From SG8-41 sp035259205 (GTDB lineage Bacteria > Pseudomonadota > Gammaproteobacteria > Burkholderiales > SG8-41): a DNA stretch of 25,199 nucleotides. Location: assembly GCA_035259205.1 (NCBI GenBank), contig DATFWO010000095.1, positions 1-25,199 of the forward strand, given 5' to 3'. The translations under genes were made by a program, and so were the position numbers. A model generated the notes under the pieces. The model was not told the origin of the DNA, did not search any database, and saw only the letters and a list, made by a program, of their open reading frames with translations. Numbering within the stretch: the first letter of the stretch is position 1; each line of letters opens with the position of its first letter. Positions 16,992 through 24,052 of this stretch are shown here, in pieces.

Positions 16992-17909
16992 TCAGCCGGG
17001 TAATCTCAGAAACTGGGCCGGGTTCACCGGCGCCCCGCGCTGCCGCACTTCGAAATGCAGGTGCGTTCCGGTCGCCCGACCCGTCCTTCCGACCTCCGCA
17101 ATCTTGCCGCCCCGCAGTATCAGGTCGCCGACCTTGGCCAAGCGTGTGGAAGCGTGCGCGTAGCGCGTAATGAGACCGTTCCCGTGGTCGATTTCGATCA
17201 TATTACCATACTGTGGGTGGAAATCGGAGTAGACGACAATGCCGCCGGCGGCCGCGTAGACGGGGGTTCCCTGCTCCGCGATCACGTCTATTCCTTCGTG
17301 GAAGGCGTGCTGCCCGTTGAATGGATCGATGCGCCAGCCGTAGTTCGACGAGTACCAGCCGCCCTCTACCGGCAGCATGGTGGGTATGAGCTTTTTGCGC
17401 GCGCTGTCGAGCGTCAAGGATGATTCAAGCACGCCGAGCTTGTCGCCGCGGTCGTCGAGCTGGCGTGTCAGCCAGTCGAGGTGGCGGGTGAAGTCGCCAA
17501 GCGACAGATCGTACTGCGGCAATGCGGATACCGCCCCGCCGCGCCCGGGTGACTCGCCGAACATCAACTCCTGCGGCTTGAATCCCGCCAGCTTGGCGAC
17601 GCGTTCCCCCAGCGTGTCCAGCCGTATCAACTGCGCCTGCATTTCTCCCAGCTTGACGGCCATCGCGTTGAGATTTTCCTGCAGGTAGGACTGGGTTTTT
17701 TCGTGCTGCTGTTGCTGGTTGGAAAGGACTAGCGAATGCAGGAAGGGAAAATCGCGATCGGCGGCGAGGCGCAGGGTTATGTAGTTGAGGAGGCCGGCCA
17801 GCGCGATGACGGCGGCCATTACGCCCCCACCGAGCAGCGCCAGATGAGGCCAGTCGAGAGTGATCGTTCTCGCCTTGGCCAGCCTCCCGGAAACTAGAAT
17901 AATATTCAT
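16992..17909 (-). CDS. M23 family metallopeptidase (membrane-anchored, LytM-type)
   Basis: The 305-residue protein has one transmembrane segment (about 22-46), a coiled-coil-prone region (about 65-170), and a C-terminal M23 domain (about 185-300). Zinc ligands are intact: H204 and D208 in FHEGIDV, and H285 in GTHLHFEV; H252 and H283 are the usual catalytic histidines. M23 enzymes cut peptidoglycan peptide cross-links; with this layout the protein should sit in the inner membrane with the enzyme domain in the periplasm. An M23 gene next to secA and dciA is common in Betaproteobacteria. ATG 17909 is preceded by GGGGGGAG. It is divergent from dciA, with only 20 bases between the two start codons, and ends in a strong terminator. 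Confidence 0.92.
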   Translation of the reverse strand: MNIILVSGRLAKARTITLDWPHLALLGGGVMAAVIALAGLLNYITLRLAADRDFPFLHSLVLSNQQQQHEKTQSYLQENLNAMAVKLGEMQAQLIRLDTLGERVAKLAGFKPQELMFGESPGRGGAVSALPQYDLSLGDFTRHLDWLTRQLDDRGDKLGVLESSLTLDSARKKLIPTMLPVEGGWYSSNYGWRIDPFNGQHAFHEGIDVIAEQGTPVYAAAGGIVVYSDFHPQYGNMIEIDHGNGLITRYAHASTRLAKVGDLILRGGKIAEVGRTGRATGTHLHFEVRQRGAPVNPAQFLRLPG

Positions 17910-17929
17910 CGTCTCCCCCCAGACATCTC

Positions 17930-18367
17930 ATGGCTGCCCACAAGATCGGCGAATTCCTTACCGTATCCGGAGGCCTGAAAGAGCTCTCCCGCGAGGCACA
18001 CCGCCTGGCAGAAGTCGAGCAACTGCTCTTCGAAGCCGTCCCTCGCGCGCTTGCCAAAGCAGCCCGGCTTAAAAGCTTCCGGGCTGGAATACTTGTTCTT
18101 TCGGCTGATAACGCCGCGGTGGCCGCCAAACTAAGGCAACTCGTCCCACGGCTGTCGGTGCATGTACGAAAACGGGAACTTGAGGTTAGCGGAATCCGCG
18201 TGGAAGTGCAACCGGCGTCCCCCGAACGCGCGCCGCCGAAAGGCTCCGGAAAGCGGCCCCTGGCAACCGCCGCCATTACGAATTTTCAGTCTTTGGCCGC
18301 GGGGTTACGCGACTCTCCGCTGAAGGATGCCCTCACCCGCCTGGTGCAGCGCCACAAGAAACTGTGA
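17930..18367 (+). CDS. dciA: DciA-like protein (DUF721), helicase loader candidate
   Basis: The 145-residue basic protein matches DUF721, the family of DciA, which in many bacteria lacking DnaC helps load the replicative helicase DnaB. The N-terminal part (LFEAVPRALAKAARLKSFRAGILVLSADNAAVAAKLRQLVPRL, about 34-76) is the KH-like DUF721 core; the C-terminal part (about 100-145) is a basic, probably disordered tail. ATG 17930 has no clear ribosome site. AT-rich TAGAAT/TAATAT at 17895-17905, inside the first codons of the divergent M23 gene, is the best -10 candidate and would give a 5' leader of only about 20 bases. A heptamer array starts at its TGA stop. Confidence 0.85.
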   Translation: MAAHKIGEFLTVSGGLKELSREAHRLAEVEQLLFEAVPRALAKAARLKSFRAGILVLSADNAAVAAKLRQLVPRLSVHVRKRELEVSGIRVEVQPASPERAPPKGSGKRPLATAAITNFQSLAAGLRDSPLKDALTRLVQRHKKL

Positions 18368-18446
18368 ATGGGTGAACTGTGAGCGGTGAGTGGTGGCTGA
18401 CAAACAGCGATACCGTTCACTGTTTACTAGAACCTATACGTTCTTA
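18364..18446. repeat. Two-armed heptamer array between convergent dciA and a small membrane gene
   Basis: From the dciA TGA, TGA recurs at 18365, 18373, 18380 and 18387 in units such as GGTGAAC and GGTGAGT, running to about 18396. The inverted arm at about 18411-18430 reads on the minus strand as AGTAAAC then AGTGAAC, and continues weakly to the opposite gene's stop at 18447. The whole 80-base convergent gap is occupied. The arms could pair in RNA from either side. Confidence 0.75.
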
Positions 18447-18632
18447 CTAGATGATGGGCACGACACGCTCCAGCACATAGAGCACCATGAATACCAGAGC
18501 GAAGACGAGAGCAAACTGCAGGACGCGCCAGGCAAAGCGGATATAGCGCCGGTCACGGGTTGACAGGTACAGGACGAGCGCGGCGCCGATCGTAATGAGG
18601 GCGAGGGCGCCGACGAGCCTCAGGATTAGCAT
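18447..18632 (-). CDS. Small membrane protein with two transmembrane segments
   Basis: The 61-residue product (MLILRLVGALALITIG..) has two hydrophobic helices (about 2-24 and 38-56) joined by a basic loop (STRDRRYIRFAWR) and ends VLERVVPII. I recall small proteins of this shape beside lpxC in Betaproteobacteria, but know no function. The start is uncertain: ATG 18632 is chosen because it begins at the first helix and has GGACAGG upstream; ATG 18656 would add eight residues (MRPPDRPL). The ORF extends further upstream but that part overlaps the lpxC end. It follows lpxC by 32-56 bases and is probably co-transcribed. Confidence 0.7.
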   Translation of the reverse strand: MLILRLVGALALITIGAALVLYLSTRDRRYIRFAWRVLQFALVFALVFMVLYVLERVVPII

Positions 18633-18688
18633 GAGCGGCCTGTCCGGTGGTCGCATCCCCACCAGTATCGTGGGGCACCTGCTCTGCG

Positions 18689-19600
18689 TTAGACCGGCTG
18701 AGGCTGCCAGGTAAGAAATGCGGGGGCGTCCTCGATGCGCTCGAAGCTCGCGTACTCCCACGCATGGGTCGTTTCCAGCAGTCTGCGCAGCAGCTGGTTG
18801 TTGAGCCCATGTCCGGATTTGTGGCCGGCGAACGCTCCGATCAGCGGATGCCCCAGCAGATAGAGGTCGCCGATCGCATCGAGCACCTTGTGCTTGACGA
18901 ACTCGTCCTCATAGCGCAGGCCGTCGGTGTTCAGCACGCGGTAGTCGTCCATCACGATGGCGTTGTCGAGGCTGCCTCCGAGCGCGAGGCCCTGGGCGCG
19001 CATGGTCTCAACGTCCTGCATGAATCCGAAGGTACGTGCCCGGCTCACCTCCTTGACATAGGAGGTCGTCGAAAAATCCACGCATACGCTTTGGCGGCTC
19101 TTGTCGACTATGGGATGATCGAAGTCGATGCTCAACGTAAGCTTGAAGCCGTTGTGCGGTTCCAAGCGCACCCACTTGTCGCCGTCCCTTGCCTCCACGG
19201 CCTGCAGAATGCGGATGAATCTCTTGGGCGCATTCTGCTCCTCGATGCCGGCCGACTGCAGCAGGAATACGAAAGGGCCGGCGCTGCCATCCATGATCGG
19301 GACTTCGGGAGCGGTCAGGTCGACGTAGGCGTTGTCGATGCCGAGGCCGGCAACGGCGGACATCAGGTGCTCGACGGTGGATACCCGCTCGCCCTTCTTC
19401 TGCAGGCAAGACGACAGCCTCGTGTCGCCTACCGCGTAAGGATCGGCCTTGATCTCCAGCGGCTGCGGCAGATCGGTACGCCGAAATACGATGCCGGTAT
19501 TGGGCGCCGCCGGTCGCAAAGCAAGGTGGACCTTGCTACCCGTGTGCAGGCCGACGCCCGTGGCGCGGATCATGCTCTTCAATGTGCGCTGCTTGATCAC
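18689..19600 (-). CDS. lpxC: UDP-3-O-acyl-N-acetylglucosamine deacetylase LpxC
   Basis: LpxC is the zinc-dependent deacetylase that commits UDP-sugars to lipid A synthesis. The 303 residues carry all expected catalytic groups: E77 and H78 in STVEHLMSAVAGLGIDN, H237 and D241 in KHKVLDAIGD, and H264 in AGHKSGHGLNN (each one below E. coli numbering). The start is GTG at 19600, giving the conserved MIKQRTLK N-terminus; the preceding bases lack a good ribosome site. It is the last large gene of the dcw group, 264 bases after ftsZ, from which it is separated by a likely terminator, so it probably has its own promoter, as in E. coli. In other bacteria LpxC is controlled by proteolysis; nothing here informs on that. 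Confidence 0.97.
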   Translation of the reverse strand: MIKQRTLKSMIRATGVGLHTGSKVHLALRPAAPNTGIVFRRTDLPQPLEIKADPYAVGDTRLSSCLQKKGERVSTVEHLMSAVAGLGIDNAYVDLTAPEVPIMDGSAGPFVFLLQSAGIEEQNAPKRFIRILQAVEARDGDKWVRLEPHNGFKLTLSIDFDHPIVDKSRQSVCVDFSTTSYVKEVSRARTFGFMQDVETMRAQGLALGGSLDNAIVMDDYRVLNTDGLRYEDEFVKHKVLDAIGDLYLLGHPLIGAFAGHKSGHGLNNQLLRRLLETTHAWEYASFERIEDAPAFLTWQPQPV

Positions 19601-19703
19601 GGGAAGTCAGGTGAGGACACCAGTGTAGGGTAACCAGCGGACAACCATCGCTGCAATGACCGAGTAACCCATAAGTTGCTGTTTTTTGGGCTGTTACGGA
19701 CTA

Positions 19704-19733
19704 ATGTTAGCACGGTGAGAGGCGCCACGTAAA
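19704..19733 (-). promoter_or_regulatory. Candidate lpxC promoter
   Basis: On the minus strand TTTACG (19733-19728) and TAACAT (19709-19704), 18 bases apart, form a plausible sigma-70 promoter with an 8-base T-run just upstream as a possible UP-like element. It would give a leader of about 95 bases. The match is moderate and the gap holds other weak candidates. Confidence 0.3.
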
Positions 19734-19806
19734 AAAAATTGTAACGAAACATTACTTACGCCGAACTTTCAGCCGGCAGCGGACCGCCATCAGCACAACG
19801 TCATGA

Positions 19807-19836
19807 CAAAACCCGCAGCGCCGTCCAACCGCGGGG
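19807..19836 (-). terminator. Probable terminator after ftsZ
   Basis: On the minus strand CCCGC (19835-19831) pairs with GCGGG (19816-19812), and a short TTTTG run follows, 29 bases beyond the ftsZ stop. The stem is short with a long loop, and GCAGC/GCTGC offers an alternative pairing. It suggests that most dcw transcripts end here before lpxC. Confidence 0.5.
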
Positions 19837-19864
19837 CTGCCTGATTACCGCCCGTTGCAGACCG

Positions 19865-21031
19865 CTAATCCGCCTGTTTGCGCAGAAAAGCGGGAATGTC
19901 GAGCATCTCCACACCGGACTGCCGCATGGCTTCGACCGTCGCGTCGCGATTACGTTTCGAGCGCATGACTGCGGGCATCTCGAGCGCGCCGTAGTCGACC
20001 TCCATCAGCGGCTGATTGTCGGTGCCGGTCTTGGTGGCAACAACGGAAAGCGGCTTCGGTTGCTGCCGCGCGGCACCCTTGCCGAGGCCGGTGGCGACGA
20101 TCGTCACGCGCAGCTCGTCGCCGAGGAGGTCTTCGTAGACGGCGCCTATGATGGGGCTCACCGACTCCGACGCGCAGGCCTTGACCACGTCCATGATGTC
20201 GTATATCTCCTGCAGTTGCAGGCTCGTCTTGCTCGCCGAGATATTGACCAGCACTCCGCGCGCATCCGCGATGTGGATGTCCTCGAGCAGCGGACAGGCG
20301 ACCGCCTGTTCCGCCGCAAGTCGCGCTCGGTCCGAGCCGCCCGCTTTGGCCGAGCCCATCATCGCCATGCCCATCTCCGCCATCACCGTGCGCACGTCGG
20401 CAAAGTCGACGTTGATCATGCCCGGGCAGCTGATGATTTCGGCGATGCCGGCGACCGCTCCGTGCAGCACGTCGTTTGCGGCGCGAAACGCCTGGTCAAG
20501 CGTTACCTGATTGCCGAGGACCTCGATCAGCTTTTCATTGGGAACGACGATGACCGAGTCGACGAACTGGGCGAGCGCCTCTATCCCCTCCTGCGCGACA
20601 CGCTGGCGCTTGCCCTCGAAAGCGAACGGCTTGGTCACGACCGCCACCGTCAGGATGTTCAAGTCCTTGGCGATTTCGGCAACCACCGGCGCCGCTCCAG
20701 TGCCGGTGCCGCCGCCCATTCCCGCAGTCACGAACAACATGTCGGCGCCGGCGATGGCCTCGGCAATGCGGTCGCGATCCTCTACCGCGGCCTGCCGGCC
20801 GATCTCCGGATTGGCGCCGGCGCCGAGCCCTTTGGTTATATTGGTGCCGAGCTGCAGCTGAACCTTGGCCTGAGTGCGCTTCAGCGCCTGAACGTCGGTG
20901 TTGGCGCTGATGAATTCCACGCCGCGCACCCCCTCGGTGATCATGTGATCCACGGCATTGCCGCCGCAGCCTCCCACGCCCACCACCTTGATCACCGCTT
21001 CCTGCGATTGCGCATCCATGATCTCGAACAT
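19865..21031 (-). CDS. ftsZ: Cell division GTPase FtsZ
   Basis: FtsZ polymerises into the Z-ring that recruits the divisome. The 388 residues contain the tubulin signature GGGTGTG at 107-113, GVGGCGGNAVDHM at 18-30 and ISANTDVQAL at 41-50, the T7 loop region (NVDFADVRTVMAEMGMAMMG), a linker from about 320, and the conserved C-terminal peptide LDIPAFLRKQAD that binds FtsA and ZapD. ATG 21031 has a strong ribosome site (AAGGAG, seven bases before). The second in-frame ATG (codon 5) would give MDAQSQ and cannot be excluded. ftsA lies 27 bases upstream; gene order is that of the conserved dcw cluster. Confidence 0.98.
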   Translation of the reverse strand: MFEIMDAQSQEAVIKVVGVGGCGGNAVDHMITEGVRGVEFISANTDVQALKRTQAKVQLQLGTNITKGLGAGANPEIGRQAAVEDRDRIAEAIAGADMLFVTAGMGGGTGTGAAPVVAEIAKDLNILTVAVVTKPFAFEGKRQRVAQEGIEALAQFVDSVIVVPNEKLIEVLGNQVTLDQAFRAANDVLHGAVAGIAEIISCPGMINVDFADVRTVMAEMGMAMMGSAKAGGSDRARLAAEQAVACPLLEDIHIADARGVLVNISASKTSLQLQEIYDIMDVVKACASESVSPIIGAVYEDLLGDELRVTIVATGLGKGAARQQPKPLSVVATKTGTDNQPLMEVDYGALEMPAVMRSKRNRDATVEAMRQSGVEMLDIPAFLRKQAD

Positions 21032-21058
21032 CTACGTCTCCTTTCGTTGATCAACGAT

Positions 21059-22297
21059 CTAGAAATTCCCCGTGAACCACGATTTCATTCTCCCCAGCAC
21101 GTGCTGGACCGATCCGGCGTGCATCCGCGCCAGCTCTCTCTGGCGGTGCTCCTGGAAACCGGCGAGCAGCAGTCCTACGCCTGTCGAAAAACGCGGGTGC
21201 CGCGCATATTCCTCGAGCGGCCCGCTGTAGTGGGCCTGACCGACGCGCACCGGCATGTGAAAAATCTCTTCGCCGAGCTCGACCATGCCGCGCATCACGC
21301 TCGACCCTCCGGTAAGGACCACTCCGGCGGAAAGCAGCTCTTCGTAGCCGCTCCGGCGCAGCTCCGCCTGCACGAGCGAGTAGAGCTCCTCCACGCGCGG
21401 CTCGATCACCTCGGCGAGGGTCTTGCGGGTAAGCTGGCGCGGGGCGCGATCGCCCAATCCGGGCACTTCCACCATTTCCTGCGGGTCGGCGAGCTGGGAC
21501 AGCGCGCAGCCGTGGCTCTCCTTGATTTCCTCCGCATCCTTGGTGGGCGTCCGCAGCGCCATCGCGATATCGTTCGTGATCTGGTCGCCGGCGATCGGGA
21601 TCACGGCGGTGTGACGGATCGCGCCGTGCGTGTATACGACAAGATCGCTCGTGCCGCCGCCGATGTCGACGAGCGCCACTCCCAGGTCTTTCTCGTCCTC
21701 GGAGATCACGGCCATGGCGGACGCAAGCGGCTGCAACACCAGATCGCGCACCTCCAGGCCGCAGCGGCGCACGCACTTCACGATGTTCTGCGCGGCGGAC
21801 ACTGCGCCGGTCACTATATGCACCTTCACCTCCAGCCGCACACCGCTCATGCCGAGAGGCTCGCGCACGTCCTCCTGGCCGTCGATGATGAATTCCTGAT
21901 TGAGGATGTGCAGGAGCTGCTGGTCGTTCGGGATCTGGACGGCTTTGGCGGTATCGATCACGCGGTCAATGTCAGACACGGCGACTTCCTTGTCCTTGAT
22001 CGCCACCATGCCCTGCGAGTTGAAGCTCCTGATGTGGCTGCCCGCGATGCCGGTGTAGACCTCGCGAATCTTGCAGTCGGCCATCAGCTCCGCCTCCTCG
22101 AGCGCCCGCTGGATGGCGTTGACAGTGCTTTCGATGTTGACCACTACGCCTTTCTTGAGGCCCCGCGAGGGGTGGTTGCCCATGCCGATCAGCTCGAAGC
22201 CGCCGTCCGGCTTGAGCTCGGCGACGATTGCCGCGATCTTCGAGGTGCCGATGTCGAGACCCACGATCAGCTTCTTGTTGTCACGTGCCTTGTTCAT
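21059..22297 (-). CDS. ftsA: Cell division protein FtsA
   Basis: FtsA is an actin-like ATPase that tethers FtsZ to the inner membrane and recruits later division proteins. From ATG 22297 it has 412 residues. The actin-fold motifs are present: GLDIGTSK at about 12-19, VDIGGGTSDLVVY at about 206-218, and GVVLTGGSSVMRGM near 330. The C-terminal VLGRMKSWFTGNF is the amphipathic membrane-targeting helix. An alternative start, GTG at 22318, overlaps the ftsQ stop as GTGA and adds seven residues (MRTVPGP); ATG 22297 is preferred because MNKAR directly before KKLIVGLDIG looks like the family start, though neither has a good ribosome site. Translational coupling to ftsQ is likely either way. Confidence 0.95.
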   Translation of the reverse strand: MNKARDNKKLIVGLDIGTSKIAAIVAELKPDGGFELIGMGNHPSRGLKKGVVVNIESTVNAIQRALEEAELMADCKIREVYTGIAGSHIRSFNSQGMVAIKDKEVAVSDIDRVIDTAKAVQIPNDQQLLHILNQEFIIDGQEDVREPLGMSGVRLEVKVHIVTGAVSAAQNIVKCVRRCGLEVRDLVLQPLASAMAVISEDEKDLGVALVDIGGGTSDLVVYTHGAIRHTAVIPIAGDQITNDIAMALRTPTKDAEEIKESHGCALSQLADPQEMVEVPGLGDRAPRQLTRKTLAEVIEPRVEELYSLVQAELRRSGYEELLSAGVVLTGGSSVMRGMVELGEEIFHMPVRVGQAHYSGPLEEYARHPRFSTGVGLLLAGFQEHRQRELARMHAGSVQHVLGRMKSWFTGNF

Positions 22298-22314
22298 CGG
22301 ACCCGGTACCGTCC

Positions 22315-23058
22315 TCACGATGCGCCCCGGGGCTGCCTGAGCGTATTCTCGAGCCGCAACTCGGGAATGCGCACGGCGAAGCCGTTGGGATAGCGCAGAT
22401 CCACATAGTCGAGGCGCCGGCCCAGCTTGACTGCCGTGCGCTCATAGGCGCCAATGAAGCGCGCGAGCCGCGCTTCGATCTGCTCGCGTCCGAGCTCCAG
22501 CGTCAAACCGCTCTCAAGCCGCACTTGCCACGCGCGCCGCGGTGAAATCCGCAACTGCGCGGGCGCCTGCCCGATCGCGGCGAGGCTGCGCCGGAAGTAT
22601 TCGTACTGAATCGCAATCTCCTTCGCGCTGCCTGCCGGGCCGTTGAATACCGGCAGCTTCCCGTCATAAGCCCCTTCGAAGATTTCCCCTTGAACGTTCA
22701 CCAGCGCGCGATCACCCCAGCGCGCCAGCGGCACATGCTCTTCGAGAGCCACATCGAGCCGATCCGGCCAGTGGCGCCGCAACTGCACGCGCCGCACCCA
22801 GGGCAGCCGCTCGAAGGAGGCGCGCGCGGCGGCTAGATCGACCGTGAAAAAGTTGCCGCGCAGCTCGTGCCTGACCACGGCCTCCATCTGCTCGGCCGTG
22901 ACGTGTGCGGGGGCCGCCGTCAGGCGCACTTCGCGCAGCGGGAATATCGGGAGCTGAACCACGGCAGCAGCGGCCGCGTAAAAGAAGAGCACGGCCGCGA
23001 GCGCGTGCAGCACGCCGCTCAACGCGTTGAGGAGTTCCGGCCTATCCCACATCGCCAT
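22315..23058 (-). CDS. ftsQ: Cell division protein FtsQ
   Basis: FtsQ is a bitopic inner-membrane divisome protein linking early and late division proteins via FtsB and FtsL. The 247 residues have a short cytoplasmic N-terminus, one transmembrane segment (about 15-37), a POTRA domain (about 40-110; FPLREVRLTAAPAHVTAEQMEAVV, LPWVRRVQLRRHWPDRLDVALEEHVPLARWGD) and the beta domain (about 115-235). Length is normal. The start is ATG 23058 or ATG 23052 two codons later. There is no visible ribosome site: the 32-base gap to the ddlB stop consists of four heptamers plus a few bases. It overlaps ftsA or ends 17 bases before it. Confidence 0.93.
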   Translation of the reverse strand: MAMWDRPELLNALSGVLHALAAVLFFYAAAAAVVQLPIFPLREVRLTAAPAHVTAEQMEAVVRHELRGNFFTVDLAAARASFERLPWVRRVQLRRHWPDRLDVALEEHVPLARWGDRALVNVQGEIFEGAYDGKLPVFNGPAGSAKEIAIQYEYFRRSLAAIGQAPAQLRISPRRAWQVRLESGLTLELGREQIEARLARFIGAYERTAVKLGRRLDYVDLRYPNGFAVRIPELRLENTLRQPRGAS

Positions 23059-23062
23059 GCAG

Positions 23063-23090
23063 TCCCGAGTTTCGAGTGTCGAGTTTCGAG
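23063..23090 (-). repeat. Four-unit heptamer array between ddlB and ftsQ
   Basis: Exactly four 7-base units of the form CTCGARA (minus strand; CTCGAAA twice) occupy 23063-23090 and abut the ddlB TAG stop. Only one arm is present. The array ends five bases before the ftsQ ATG at 23058, in the position where its ribosome site should be. Confidence 0.85.
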
Positions 23091-24008
23091 CTATCCGACA
23101 TGCGCGGTATCCAGAATCTTCACGACCAGTTCCTCAAATGAAATCCCTTTCGCCCGCGCCGCCATCGGGACCAGGCTGTGGTCGGTCATCCCCGGTATGG
23201 TGTTCACTTCGAGCAGCCAGCCGCGCCCCTGGCTGTCGAGCATCAGATCCACCCGCCCCCAGCCGGTGCAGCCGAGCAGGCCGAACGCCGTCTGCGCCTG
23301 GCGCTGCAGGTATTTCTCCTTTTCTTCGGGCAGTCCGCAGGGGCAGATATAGCGCGTGTCGTCGGCGAAGTACTTCGCCTCGTAGTCGTAGAACACACGG
23401 GGCGTTTCGAGGCGGATCAGCGGCAGCGGCTCGCCTTCCAGAATCGCTGCCGTGAATTCCATGCCCTCCACGAAACGCTCGGCGAGCACGATCTCGTCGT
23501 AACGCCGCGCCAGTTCGTAGGCCGGCGCGAGTTTCTCGACCGAAATGACCTTGCTCATGCCGATGCTCGAGCCTTCGCGGGCCGGCTTCACCATGAGCGG
23601 CAGGCCGAGGCGCTCTGCGAGGTCCGCGAGGTCCGCAGTCAGCGGGGTCATGACCTCATGGGGCGGCGTGGGTATGCCTGCCCCCTGCCACAGCAGCTTG
23701 GTGCGCCATTTGTCCATGGCGAGCGCGCTGGCCATGACGCCGCTGCCGGTGTACGGGATGCGCAGATATTCGAGCGCGCCCTGGACGGTGCCGTCCTCGC
23801 CGAAGCGCCCGTGCAGCGCGATGAACGCGCGGTCGAAGCCTTGCGCCTTCAATTCCTCCAGACTCCGGTCTCGCGGATCGAACGCGTGCGCGTCCACGCC
23901 GCTCCTTATGAGCGCAGCAAGCACCATGCCGCCGCTCTTGAGCGAAATCTCCCGTTCAGCGCTCTTTCCACCCATGAGCACCGCGACCTTTCCGAACTTG
24001 CCCGTCAC
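23091..24008 (-). CDS. ddlB: D-alanine--D-alanine ligase
   Basis: Ddl joins two D-alanines with ATP to make the terminal dipeptide of peptidoglycan precursors. The 305 residues fit the family: KVAVLMGGKSAEREISLKSG at 7-26 (N-terminal signature), FIALHGRFGEDGTVQGALEYLRIPYTGSGVMASALAMDKWRTK at about 62-104, the ATP-grasp glycine-rich loop REGSSIGMSK, and the C-terminal LLEVNTIPGMTDHSLVP with the metal-binding Glu and Asn. The start is GTG at 24008, formed by the last repeat unit of a heptamer array; upstream GTGs in the array are in other frames or run into stops. No conventional ribosome site is visible. It lies between murB and ftsQ, as in other Betaproteobacteria. Confidence 0.96.
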   Translation of the reverse strand: MTGKFGKVAVLMGGKSAEREISLKSGGMVLAALIRSGVDAHAFDPRDRSLEELKAQGFDRAFIALHGRFGEDGTVQGALEYLRIPYTGSGVMASALAMDKWRTKLLWQGAGIPTPPHEVMTPLTADLADLAERLGLPLMVKPAREGSSIGMSKVISVEKLAPAYELARRYDEIVLAERFVEGMEFTAAILEGEPLPLIRLETPRVFYDYEAKYFADDTRYICPCGLPEEKEKYLQRQAQTAFGLLGCTGWGRVDLMLDSQGRGWLLEVNTIPGMTDHSLVPMAARAKGISFEELVVKILDTAHVG

Positions 24009-24052
24009 TCGTCACCCGTCACTCGTCACTGCTCAACCATTCACCGTTCACC
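24004..24052 (-). repeat. Seven-unit heptamer array across the murB-ddlB junction
   Basis: Seven uninterrupted 7-base units fill 24004-24052; on the minus strand they are GGTGAAC-like at the murB end and GAGTGAC-like at the ddlB end. The array encodes the last residues of MurB (GER), supplies its TGA stop (24043-24041), and supplies the GTG start of ddlB (24008-24006). TGA recurs in nearly every unit, so all reading frames are closed. Confidence 0.9.

Noticed and set aside
20060..22393. A 777-codon open frame on the plus strand opposite ftsZ and ftsA
   Set aside because: It is antisense to ftsZ and ftsA, which are certain; its composition is that of a shadow frame.
24004..24052. CRISPR array
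   Set aside because: Units are 7 bases with no spacers and no cas genes nearby; it is a tandem array, not a repeat-spacer array.
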